This document shows positions 25,554 to 32,340 of a stretch of 40,985 bases of DNA, one piece after another (position 1 is the stretch's first letter; every line of letters begins with the position of its first letter). Under the pieces are notes generated by a model, which had not been told where the DNA came from, did not search any database, and worked only from the letters and a program-made list of their open reading frames with translations. Origin of the DNA: Candidatus Heimdallarchaeota archaeon. Lineage in GTDB: Archaea > Asgardarchaeota > Heimdallarchaeia > Heimdallarchaeales > Heimdallarchaeaceae. The stretch covers positions 1-40,985 of the forward strand of contig JAEOTE010000096.1 of NCBI GenBank assembly GCA_016839945.1. The letters are read 5' to 3'. The position numbers and the translations under genes were made by a program.

Positions 25554-26657
25554 TTGGACTTGAATAACATCAAAGTATATGCATCTATAGCTATTGTAGG
25601 TACAATGGTTGGGGTATTATATCTAGCAATTCAAAAAGATTTACCTGTTGCATTAATTTTCTTTTATGTTACACTTTATGTTGTTGTCACACTACGTTAT
25701 GTTCTAGAAAGAAGACATTATAAAAAACATAAAGCAGCTTTAGCTAGTTCTCAATTCCTGTTATTACCTTTTAGCGTTATGCTAATGGGGAACTATATCT
25801 CTCCAGCTGCTGCTAATCCTAGAATTTTCTTAATAAATATTGATCTTGTTGGGGGGGATTCTCTACGAATTTTCTTTAATATCATTTCGCTATCTATGAT
25901 TATCCCATTAATAGTTCTCTCATTACATTTCAATAATTTCTATTCAGGAAGATGGCCTGCAATGGCTATTAATAGAAAAATAAAAAGAAAGAAAATAATT
26001 CCAATACTCTTTTTCACTTCCTTTGTTTTCATTTTACTAATTGGTTTCTTCATAAATTTGACAATTGATTTTGTTAGTTTAATTTTTGTACTTATCTACA
26101 TCGTTCTCTCAATAAACCATTTTATTGTTGCTCCAGCTAGAAGTGCAAGAGTAAGGGCAATTCAAAGAGCTCCAACAAGTACAACTAGAAGAACAGCATC
26201 TACAACTAGGCAACAAGTCCGCACAGTTCGTTCGAGTTCAACAAGAGCAAGGCGCACTACTTCAACTACAGCTTCTAGAACTACTAGAACCGCTCAACGT
26301 TCTACAGCACGTGTTGCTATTGATCCAGGGATAGATGTAAGGACTACAAGAAAAACCACTGCAAAAGCTGTATCTACCAAGATAACAGATAAAAATATAT
26401 TCCCTATTGGTAAGGTTTCAAGTTCTGAATTGAAATGTATAATCTGTTATATGGATTTTAATAAGAGAGATACAAGAAGAGTTGTTCTTTGTCCTCATTG
26501 CAGATATCCAGCTCATGAGGATGAATTCTTGAATTGGTTCAAGACTTCCAAACTTTGTGCAAGATGTAACAAACCTATCTCAACCAAATACATTAAGAAA
26601 CCTATATACAGACTAACTACAAAAATATATATTGAAAGAGTAATTGAAAAAGTATAA
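25554..26657 (+). CDS. Membrane-embedded RING-type zinc protein, candidate E3 ligase
   Basis: This protein of 367 residues starts at TTG. It has about six membrane helices in residues 1-205, a basic Ser/Thr/Arg-rich linker (about 208-275, with runs such as TTRRTASTTRQQ) and a C-terminal zinc domain. The ligands are C295, C298, C313, H315 and/or C316, H321, C335 and C338, in the arrangement CIIC...LCPHCRYPAH...WFKTSKLCARC. This resembles prokaryotic RING/treble-clef domains, although the spacing is not canonical RING-H2 and one position may be Asp or Glu. Its place after the E2 and JAMM genes makes an E3 role likely. The membrane anchor would confine ligation to a membrane surface. The helices have no motif I recognise. 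Confidence 0.75.
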   Translation: MDLNNIKVYASIAIVGTMVGVLYLAIQKDLPVALIFFYVTLYVVVTLRYVLERRHYKKHKAALASSQFLLLPFSVMLMGNYISPAAANPRIFLINIDLVGGDSLRIFFNIISLSMIIPLIVLSLHFNNFYSGRWPAMAINRKIKRKKIIPILFFTSFVFILLIGFFINLTIDFVSLIFVLIYIVLSINHFIVAPARSARVRAIQRAPTSTTRRTASTTRQQVRTVRSSSTRARRTTSTTASRTTRTAQRSTARVAIDPGIDVRTTRKTTAKAVSTKITDKNIFPIGKVSSSELKCIICYMDFNKRDTRRVVLCPHCRYPAHEDEFLNWFKTSKLCARCNKPISTKYIKKPIYRLTTKIYIERVIEKV

Positions 26658-26739
26658 TAAATACAATGTCCATATGTATCAAAAGACATTTCACTAGAAA
26701 TCAAATATATATTCAGAAAACGACTACAAAGGTTGGATT

Positions 26740-27327
26740 ATGGGAACAATATCACACTTAACAGCTTCTTTCTTCATTTCATTATCTCTTGTTGGAGTAT
26801 CAATTTACTATTTTATTGAAGGAGATAACTTAATGGGGAAGGTGTTTGTGTTCATTGGCATTTTTGTTTTCATCTCATTTTTCTTTATTTTCAGAAGTAT
26901 ATACTACTTGAGACATAAAGCGACATTTAACGAATTCATCTACGTGTTTATTCTCCCTCTAATTCCAGTTTTGATACTTTTTGCCCAAGAAATGTTCAAT
27001 TTCAATGATATATTCTTAATTTCAACAGGAAATATTAAAACTAATGGAATAGATTATGATTTCTATATTACAATTATAGATTTTCTATTACTTCCTTATT
27101 ATTTAGCGAGTAACTATTTATTATTCAGATCGTTTATTCGTTATCCATTTATCAGATTCAAAAGTACAAGTGAAAAAGGTATGCCGCCAAAATTAGCAGG
27201 ATTAATTTTAATGTTAGCAATTCCAGCTCTATATATTGCTAGCTCCCTCACATATTTCCATAATTTCTTCTTGTTAATCTTTGGTATAGTCTATTTCTAT
27301 CTTGGCACAGTTGCTCTGTTTGTCTAA
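26740..27327 (+). CDS. Six-helix membrane protein, possible RING-less partner of the E3
   Basis: This protein of 195 residues is almost entirely membrane helices. The order of segments resembles the membrane half of the preceding RING protein: a charged YYLRHKATF/YVLERRHYKKHK turn after helix 2, a helix starting LPLIPV / LLPFSV, a short extracytoplasmic loop, and a basic loop (IRYPFIRFKS / RWPAMAINRK) before the last two helices. The similarity is of layout plus a few residues, so homology is a suggestion. It lacks the basic linker and zinc domain and is 82 bases downstream. It may pair with the RING protein or be a duplicated relic. Confidence 0.55.
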   Translation: MGTISHLTASFFISLSLVGVSIYYFIEGDNLMGKVFVFIGIFVFISFFFIFRSIYYLRHKATFNEFIYVFILPLIPVLILFAQEMFNFNDIFLISTGNIKTNGIDYDFYITIIDFLLLPYYLASNYLLFRSFIRYPFIRFKSTSEKGMPPKLAGLILMLAIPALYIASSLTYFHNFFLLIFGIVYFYLGTVALFV

Positions 27328-27343
27328 GAATAGTAATTTTTTT

Positions 27344-27991
27344 CTACTTTCGTGGTTTTTTCTGTTTAGGAATCTTTTGTTTTGGAATCTTCTGTTGAGG
27401 AATTTTTTGTTTAGGTATCTTTCTTTCTACTTCTTTTATTTGGGTAGTAACAGGTTCTTCTCTTTCTTTCTTCTCTTTCTCCCTTTCTTCTTTTGGAGCA
27501 GGTTTAGATTCTTTACTTTCAATTTCAGAGAACTTATCACTATCATTAACAGGAGGTGGAACTGATTTCTTTTCTTTTTTCTCTTTTTCTGGACTTATAA
27601 TATTTTCAACAGGTTTCTTTTCTTTTAGTTTTGTTTTTTGAGGTGGTCGAGTTTCCTTAGGTTTCTTCTGCTTTGTGTGTGTGTCTTTAGGAATGTAATT
27701 TATAGGCTTGGAGCTTGTGATTTTATCTTGTTTAGGTATCTTTGATTTAGGGATTTTTTGCTTAGGAATGGATTTACTTTTCTTTTCAGTTCTAAAACTT
27801 GTTAAATCGGATTTTGGCGGTTTTGAAGAATCTATTTTTTTCTTCTGTTTTTTTGGTGGAACTATATAATCCTCCCTGATTTTCTGTTTAGGGGGTCCAT
27901 CTGATGGAATTTTTGTTTTTGGTATTTTATCAGATGGTATTTTCTGTTTAGGAATCTTCGATTTTACTTTACTTTTTTTCTTCTTAGCCAT
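27344..27991 (-). CDS. Basic, disordered KIPKQ-repeat protein inside the ubiquitin island
   Basis: This protein of 215 residues is very Lys/Pro-rich, with no Cys or Trp, and repeats the motif KIPKQ: about four times at the N-terminus with variants (KIPSD, KIPKT), again in the middle (SIPKQKIPKSKIPKQ), and in tandem at the C-terminus (KIPKQKIPQQKIPKQKIPKQ). The central part is mixed charged (KEEREKEKKEREE). It should be fully disordered. It is oriented against the flanking ubiquitin genes. A TTATAATA element lies upstream. Possible roles are a Lys-rich acceptor or a scaffold, but this is speculation. The repeated, composition-biased protein supports this strand over the opposite-strand frame at 27302-27565. 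Confidence 0.5.
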   Translation of the reverse strand: MAKKKKSKVKSKIPKQKIPSDKIPKTKIPSDGPPKQKIREDYIVPPKKQKKKIDSSKPPKSDLTSFRTEKKSKSIPKQKIPKSKIPKQDKITSSKPINYIPKDTHTKQKKPKETRPPQKTKLKEKKPVENIISPEKEKKEKKSVPPPVNDSDKFSEIESKESKPAPKEEREKEKKEREEPVTTQIKEVERKIPKQKIPQQKIPKQKIPKQKKPRK

Positions 27992-28127
27992 CTGTAATTC
28001 ACATCAATATGTTAAATTCCTATTATAATTTGTTTTTAATCAAATATATTATTTCTGATAGTTAAAGAATTACTCTTTTTAATTTAATCGCTTCTTTATT
28101 GAGTTATGCGTAAAAAAACCAAATTTA

Positions 28128-28148
28128 AAACATTAAAGTGGAATGTTT
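28128..28148. repeat. Inverted repeat upstream of the Ubl promoter
   Basis: AAACATT (28128-28134) and AATGTTT (28142-28148) are perfect 7-base arms around a 7-base spacer, about 37 bases before the Ubl TATA box. In such AT-rich sequence this could be chance. Confidence 0.25.
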
Positions 28149-28184
28149 ATCAAATAGGAAACTAAAGTAATTTTTAAAAGGCAA

Positions 28185-28229
28185 TTTATATAAGTAAAAC
28201 TCGATATATTAATATCTAAAAGGTTGATA
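28185..28229 (+). promoter_or_regulatory. Strong promoter and Shine-Dalgarno site of the Ubl gene
   Basis: A consensus archaeal TATA box TTTATATA lies at 28185-28192. The expected start of transcription is about 28215-28218. AAAAGGTTGAT (28219-28229) is a Shine-Dalgarno-like motif placed before the ATG at 28233. A TTG at 28224 in frame falls inside this motif and is rejected as the start. This gene thus has its own promoter, which suits a Ubl needed in excess over its enzymes. Confidence 0.5.
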
Positions 28230-28232
28230 AAA

Positions 28233-28583
28233 ATGAGCGAAGAATTTGAAGAATTATCGTTTGATGAAGAAGAGGAAGAAGTAGTAGAAGAAACTGAAAT
28301 AGTTTCAAAGACTCCCTCAACAAAAACTCCCGCAGGAAAGAAAATAAGTGTATATTTCCAAAGTACAATTGGTCCAACTCCAAAACAAGAAAAACTTGTT
28401 GTTGCAACTGAAACACCTATCAGTGATCTCAAATATACTGTAAGTCAAATATTTGGACTTCCTCCAGAGGAATTTCATCTATCTCACGCAGGAAGAACAT
28501 GCGATCCTGATGACATTCTAGAAGATTATGGGGTTGAAGATGGAGATACAATGCTCCTAATACCAGTTTCAACTGCAGGATAA
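28233..28583 (+). CDS. Ubiquitin-like protein ending in Ala-Gly
   Basis: This protein of 116 residues has an acidic N-terminal tail (EEFEELSFDEEEEEVVEETE, about 3-22) and a beta-grasp core from about residue 37: KKISVYFQ, LKYTVSQIFGLPPEEFHL, HAGRTCDPDDILEDYGVEDG and TMLLIPVSTAG. The core aligns with ubiquitin (IFAGKQLEDGRTLSDYNIQ). The last residues are Ala-Gly, not Gly-Gly, and no tail follows, so the carboxyl end is already exposed. The positions of ubiquitin K48 and K63 are Arg and Asp here. The tail is SUMO-like in charge. Its E1 gene is the next downstream. Confidence 0.82.
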   Translation: MSEEFEELSFDEEEEEVVEETEIVSKTPSTKTPAGKKISVYFQSTIGPTPKQEKLVVATETPISDLKYTVSQIFGLPPEEFHLSHAGRTCDPDDILEDYGVEDGDTMLLIPVSTAG

Positions 28584-28601
28584 ACTAATATTTTTTTAAT
28601 C

Positions 28602-28635
28602 AAAGAGACATAACAATAAGAAAGTCTCTTTTTTT
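28602..28635 (+). terminator. Hairpin plus U-tract after the Ubl gene
   Basis: AAAGAGAC (28602-28609) pairs with GTCTCTTT (28624-28631) around a 14-base loop and runs into seven T residues (28629-28635). This looks like an intrinsic-type 3' end for the short Ubl transcript. It would isolate the Ubl gene from the E1 gene. Confidence 0.5.
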
Positions 28636-28671
28636 ATATTATTTTTTTCATTTTTCAGAGAAACAAAATAA

Positions 28672-28729
28672 AAACTTATATGACTAGGAATTGCTTGTTT
28701 CAATATCAACTAATTAGTAAATATTGAAA
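28672..28729 (+). promoter_or_regulatory. E1 promoter and inverted repeat in its leader
   Basis: An ACTTATATGA box (about 28673-28683) is followed by TTTCAATAT (28698-28706) and ATATTGAAA (28721-28729), perfect 9-base inverted arms with a 14-base spacer. The right arm ends nine bases before the E1 ATG. It could be an operator over the transcription start or a leader hairpin. Confidence 0.35.
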
Positions 28730-28738
28730 GTGTAAACG

Positions 28739-29998
28739 ATGGAAAACAAATCTAGTGATAAATCAAATTTTTTTAGTGAAGTATTATCAGCTGACGAAAG
28801 GATAAGATTTGATAGACAATTACGATTACCAGGTTGGAATCAGAAAGCACTAAAGGATTCAACTGTACTAATTGTTGGTGTAGGTGGTTTAGGTACTGAG
28901 ATTGCTAAAAATCTAGCAATGGCTGGAGTTGGAGTGCTTCATCTTATTGATTTGGATATAATTGAGCATTCCAACCTCAATCGACAGATATTGTTCTATG
29001 ATGCTGAGGAAGGGGAGCCAAAATCCAAAGTAGCTGCTCGTACATTAAAGAAAATCAATCCTCATAGCAGATACTTTTGGCATTACTCTAATTTGGAGGA
29101 TGTGAATCCTGAAATCTATGCAAAAGCTGATTTATACATCTCTGGACTTGATTCAGTTACTGCAAGAAACGAATTAATGAGACGTGCTGTTCAATTTAAG
29201 AAGCCTATGATTGATGGAGGAACAGCTACGTATTATGGTCATGTTTATACTTATTTACCTAATGTAAATTCCTGTCTTCAATGTGATCCTCAGAGAGAAC
29301 GAGAGAGAGAAACTCTAGCAGCTTGCACTCTTGTAGGTATTCCAAGAAAAAGATCGCATTGTCTTCTAAAAGGTCAATTGTTCTTTGAATCAAAACATAA
29401 TAGACCTCCAGACACAACAGAAATGGATGAAGTTAAAATCGCGTTAGATTATGCAAATGATTTAATTAAAGAACATTTTCCAGAAACTGGATTATTTACA
29501 ATAGATGAAGCTGTAAAGATGATTGATCAACATGATCCAACTGTTATTTCAATAAATGCAGTTATTGCATCATTACAAACCCAAGAAGCTCTGAAATTGC
29601 TTCATCATCTCAAAGGAATAGAACTAGGTGTAGTAAACCCAGAATACCTTATCTACAATGGATTGGTTGGAAAATTCTTCTATTTAGAAAAACCACCAAA
29701 CAAGAAATGTTTACTATGTGGTGATAACGCACCAATAATAGAAGAAATAGAATTACCTAGAAGTTCTACTCTAGATATGTTGTATCCAATACTAAAACAA
29801 AGGGGATATCATTTTGATCCTGAGTTTTTACCAAGTTTCTGGCTTGTGGATAAAAAAGAGATGAGTGAAGCCAAAAGAAACAACACGCTTGTTGAAGCTG
29901 GTATTAGGGATTTTGAAACAATTTATGTAACAGGTCTTACAAAGAACAATGAGGAAAAAGATGTTTATGTAAGAATCCTCTTGAAGAATACAAAATAA
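28739..29998 (+). CDS. E1-like ubiquitin-activating enzyme (UBA3-like)
   Basis: This protein of 419 residues has the full E1 order. Adenylation domain: LIVGVGGLGTE (G47-G52), DLDIIEHSNLNRQILF and GLDSVTARN. Catalytic-Cys region: LAACTLVGIPRKRSHC, where C196 matches the Cys of the PxCT(I/L) motif of UBA1/UBA2/UBA3. Zinc site: two CxxC pairs, C179/C182 and C324/C327. A C-terminal UFD-like beta-grasp (about 335-419, IEEIELPRSSTLDML...) would recruit the E2. It is more complete than MoeB/ThiF-type proteins and probably acts as a homodimer. It activates the Ubl encoded upstream and passes it to the E2 at 24247. Confidence 0.9.
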   Translation: MENKSSDKSNFFSEVLSADERIRFDRQLRLPGWNQKALKDSTVLIVGVGGLGTEIAKNLAMAGVGVLHLIDLDIIEHSNLNRQILFYDAEEGEPKSKVAARTLKKINPHSRYFWHYSNLEDVNPEIYAKADLYISGLDSVTARNELMRRAVQFKKPMIDGGTATYYGHVYTYLPNVNSCLQCDPQRERERETLAACTLVGIPRKRSHCLLKGQLFFESKHNRPPDTTEMDEVKIALDYANDLIKEHFPETGLFTIDEAVKMIDQHDPTVISINAVIASLQTQEALKLLHHLKGIELGVVNPEYLIYNGLVGKFFYLEKPPNKKCLLCGDNAPIIEEIELPRSSTLDMLYPILKQRGYHFDPEFLPSFWLVDKKEMSEAKRNNTLVEAGIRDFETIYVTGLTKNNEEKDVYVRILLKNTK

Positions 29999-30035
29999 CT
30001 TGTGATTCTAATTAGTATAGAACATCAGATATCTC

Positions 30036-30051
30036 TATGTCAATAGACATA
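30036..30051 (+). repeat. Short perfect hairpin after the E1 gene
   Basis: TATGTC (30036-30041) and GACATA (30046-30051) form a 6-base stem with a four-base loop in the gap between the E1 and coiled-coil genes. The half-site ATGTC/GACAT recurs as AATGTC (26665-26670) and GACATT (26685-26690) upstream of the membrane protein at 26740. Confidence 0.3.
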
Positions 30052-30079
30052 TAAATTGTGTTTCTTAAGGAATCCCACT

Positions 30080-30472
30080 ATGAGTGAAAGAGACATTAAT
30101 TATTTTAAATTACTTGCTAAATACTATGGAATTAAAGAGAAGTTTTTTGATATCAAAGAAGACATTGATGAACTTGAAGGAAAGAAAGCTTATTACCAAA
30201 AACAACAAGCAAATGTAAATAGAGAATTACAAGGGATGCTTCTAAAAATAAACAAGCTAAGAAGTGATGGAAAAGCAGATAAGGCACTCAAGCAGGAAAT
30301 GAATCTTAAGAAAAAAGAAGTTAACGTAGCTAATTATAAGAAAAGTATTCAAGATATACAGAATAAAATTGAGAAAATAAAATTAGAATTTCAAAAAACC
30401 AGGACTGAGCTTGAAAAAACTGAATCACAACTAAAAATGGAATTTCCAGATAAATTCAATCAACATTTGTAA
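30080..30472 (+). CDS. Coiled-coil protein downstream of E1, unknown
   Basis: This protein of about 130 residues is almost all charged helix (MSERDINYFKLLAKYYGIKE, then heptad-like stretches such as IQNKIEKIKLEFQKTRTELE). It is expected to form a two-stranded coiled coil. The frame begins at a TTG (30056), but the ATG at 30080 has AAGGA nine bases upstream and is preferred. It has no Cys and no catalytic motif. It follows the E1 gene by about 80 bases on the same strand and might be an accessory factor of the ubiquitin island, but nothing in it proves this. Confidence 0.6.
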   Translation: MSERDINYFKLLAKYYGIKEKFFDIKEDIDELEGKKAYYQKQQANVNRELQGMLLKINKLRSDGKADKALKQEMNLKKKEVNVANYKKSIQDIQNKIEKIKLEFQKTRTELEKTESQLKMEFPDKFNQHL

Positions 30473-30559
30473 AACTATTCCAAAGTAGAAATATTACCTT
30501 CTATAAAGTTGAAAGAAACACAAAATAATTCTTATAAATATCTCAATAATGATTAAGAT

Positions 30560-31129
30560 ATGATCCCCTTCTTCCCTAAAGATAAAGAAGTTCCAGAAGA
30601 ATTGATTTTTGATAATATAAAAATTAGACAACTTAGAGCAACTGATAATGAGCTTGACTATCAAGCAGTAATTGAGAGTGGTTTTAGACCTGAAGGTTTT
30701 CCAAAAGAAGAGAATCTTAAACAGATTTCAAGACATGAACAAGATCATAATGATAGTAAGGAATTTGCTTTTACTATAATGAATACTGATGAGACTATTT
30801 GTTATGGTTGTATTTTTATTAAACCTATTAATCCCTTTCTGAAATTTGCTTTCTTTAATGATAGAGTTGTTGAAAGTTTGAACATTGAAGAAAATGATCC
30901 TGGGATCTCTTTCTGGATAACTCCTAAAGGATGGAAACTCAATCTGTTTGAGAAAATTCTTAAGGAATTAAAAAACTGGTTTGAGATTGAATGGCCTTAT
31001 GATCGATTGTTTTTCCTTGGAATGAGACCAAATCAAGAAGAGATAAATGAGATTGAAAAAATAAGTCTGAAAAGAAATTTCTTATTACAAATAGAAAATG
31101 AGAATTATATCCTTTGGCAGATCTATTAG
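30560..31129 (+). CDS. GNAT-like protein, tentative
   Basis: This protein of 189 residues begins MIPFFPKDKEVPEELIFDNI and continues IKIRQLRATDNELDYQAVIE, like the first strand and helix of GNAT acetyltransferases. GFRPEGFPKEENLKQISRHE and GISFWITPKG fit the middle of the fold, but the clear acetyl-CoA loop (Q/RxxGxG/A) is absent. It may therefore be a degenerate or diverged member. A TTCTTATAAATATC box (about 30530-30543) lies just upstream for a leaderless ATG. No membrane segments are present. Confidence 0.45.
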   Translation: MIPFFPKDKEVPEELIFDNIKIRQLRATDNELDYQAVIESGFRPEGFPKEENLKQISRHEQDHNDSKEFAFTIMNTDETICYGCIFIKPINPFLKFAFFNDRVVESLNIEENDPGISFWITPKGWKLNLFEKILKELKNWFEIEWPYDRLFFLGMRPNQEEINEIEKISLKRNFLLQIENENYILWQIY

Positions 31130-31148
31130 GTTTCTTAAAATGATTTCT

Positions 31149-31532
31149 TCACATTCCTGTTAACAAAACATAGTAAATATTGTAGATTATTCTTTGCAGT
31201 TTCCCATCCTTCTGAGTTTTTTCATAGACTTCTTTAAGGTTGACTTTTTTACCTGATTTATCTTTTAGGTAAAATTCTTCTCCTTCTCTTGAAAACTGTA
31301 GATTAAATTCTTCATTAAAGAATTGTTGAAGATAGCTCTCTTTTCCTTCCTCTAATACATCTTCAAATTCCATAAAAGAAATACCAAAGCCTACTTCTGG
31401 AGGGTGAACTCCTTGTTGAATAAGATTAAGCACAATATCCTTTTTCTTACAAATTGGACACCTAACGATATCAAATAAGGTACTATATTCTTCATCGAAT
31501 TCTATATTGCATTTCTTACAGAAGAACTTCAT
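31149..31532 (-). CDS. Zinc-ribbon protein, unknown (127 aa)
   Basis: The protein has an N-terminal zinc ribbon (MKFFCKKCNIEFDEEYS then RCPICKKKD, two CxxC pairs) and a C-terminal acidic/aromatic domain (EFEDVLEEGKESYLQQFFNE, GEEFYLKDKSGKKVNLKEV) without recognised motifs. The frame has a Met five codons earlier (31547). I chose 31532 because the zinc ribbon starts there and a TTTTTTAAATTAG box (minus strand, about 31550-31562) is about 25 bases away. It may be a small transcription-type or adaptor protein. Confidence 0.55.
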   Translation of the reverse strand: MKFFCKKCNIEFDEEYSTLFDIVRCPICKKKDIVLNLIQQGVHPPEVGFGISFMEFEDVLEEGKESYLQQFFNEEFNLQFSREGEEFYLKDKSGKKVNLKEVYEKTQKDGKLQRIIYNIYYVLLTGM

Positions 31533-31659
31533 CCAATAATAATACAAATACTAATTTAAAAAATTATACAAATTATATAAGATTCATCTGTTTTTAGTAA
31601 ATCTTCAACAAAACTGCATCTAGAAAACTTAATATCATTGTTTTCTTTAAATAATTAAG

Positions 31660-32313
31660 GTGATTGAGATTTTTTCAAAGAAGAAAAAAGGAAAAAGCCT
31701 GAGAGAATTGTTTATAGAACTTAGTAGTTTAACAAAAGAAGCATTCAGTATGATGAAAAATGCTGTTTTGGCATATGTGGAAGGTAATTTCAAACTAGCT
31801 GAAGAAGGTGCAGAAAAAACTATTGCAATTGAAAAAAAGCAAGATCGAATTAAAGAAGAGATATTTGCAAGAATATTTTCTCGAGAAACTATGGTTTTTT
31901 CCCGTTCCGACCGAATATTTGTAGTTGAAAATATTGATAAAATTACTGATCAGATAGAATTAGTTGCTCAAAAACTTCTCTTGTATGAAACCGAAATTAT
32001 AGAACCATTACAAGAGGGTATCAAGGAGCTTGCAATTTTAAATGAACAAATAGGTGAAAAAGTTCATGAAATGGTATTAAATGTTCTTGATGATTTTGAG
32101 GAAGCGAAAAAAAATATTACGCAAATTACTGATCTTAGACGAACTGTTAGAGAAAAAAGATGGGAATTACAAAAAATGAATTATCATTTTCATGATGATT
32201 TTATGTCTTTTAGATATGTTGAAACATTAATCAAATATCTAATGGAAGCAGCGGATAGAGCAGAGATTTTTGCAGATCGAGTTTTTGTTTTAATCAATAA
32301 ATATGCTCTCTAA
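31660..32313 (+). CDS. PhoU-like protein (DUF47 family)
   Basis: This protein of 217 residues is an all-helical PhoU/DUF47-type regulator. It is built of four-helix bundles with long charged helices (IEKKQDRIKEEIFARIFSRE, IDKITDQIELVAQKL, YLMEAADRAEIFADRVFVLI), including the conserved SRSDRIFVVENIDKITDQIE stretch. Such proteins control PiT-type phosphate transporters. It starts at a GTG inside AAGGTGAT. The gene for a PiT permease follows after 27 bases, the usual DUF47-PiT pair. It is soluble and probably binds metal ions through the acidic helices. Confidence 0.85.
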   Translation: MIEIFSKKKKGKSLRELFIELSSLTKEAFSMMKNAVLAYVEGNFKLAEEGAEKTIAIEKKQDRIKEEIFARIFSRETMVFSRSDRIFVVENIDKITDQIELVAQKLLLYETEIIEPLQEGIKELAILNEQIGEKVHEMVLNVLDDFEEAKKNITQITDLRRTVREKRWELQKMNYHFHDDFMSFRYVETLIKYLMEAADRAEIFADRVFVLINKYAL

Positions 32314-32340
32314 CTTTAAACTGATGGAGTAAAATAACCA

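Noticed and set aside
27302..27565. Plus-strand frame rich in Phe and Leu
   Set aside because: It lies opposite the KIPKQ-repeat gene and mirrors its Lys/Pro-rich codons as Phe/Leu/Arg. The minus-strand protein has ordered repeats.
28224..28232. TTG start for the Ubl gene
   Set aside because: The TTG falls inside the AAAAGGTTGAT ribosome-binding motif that serves the ATG at 28233.
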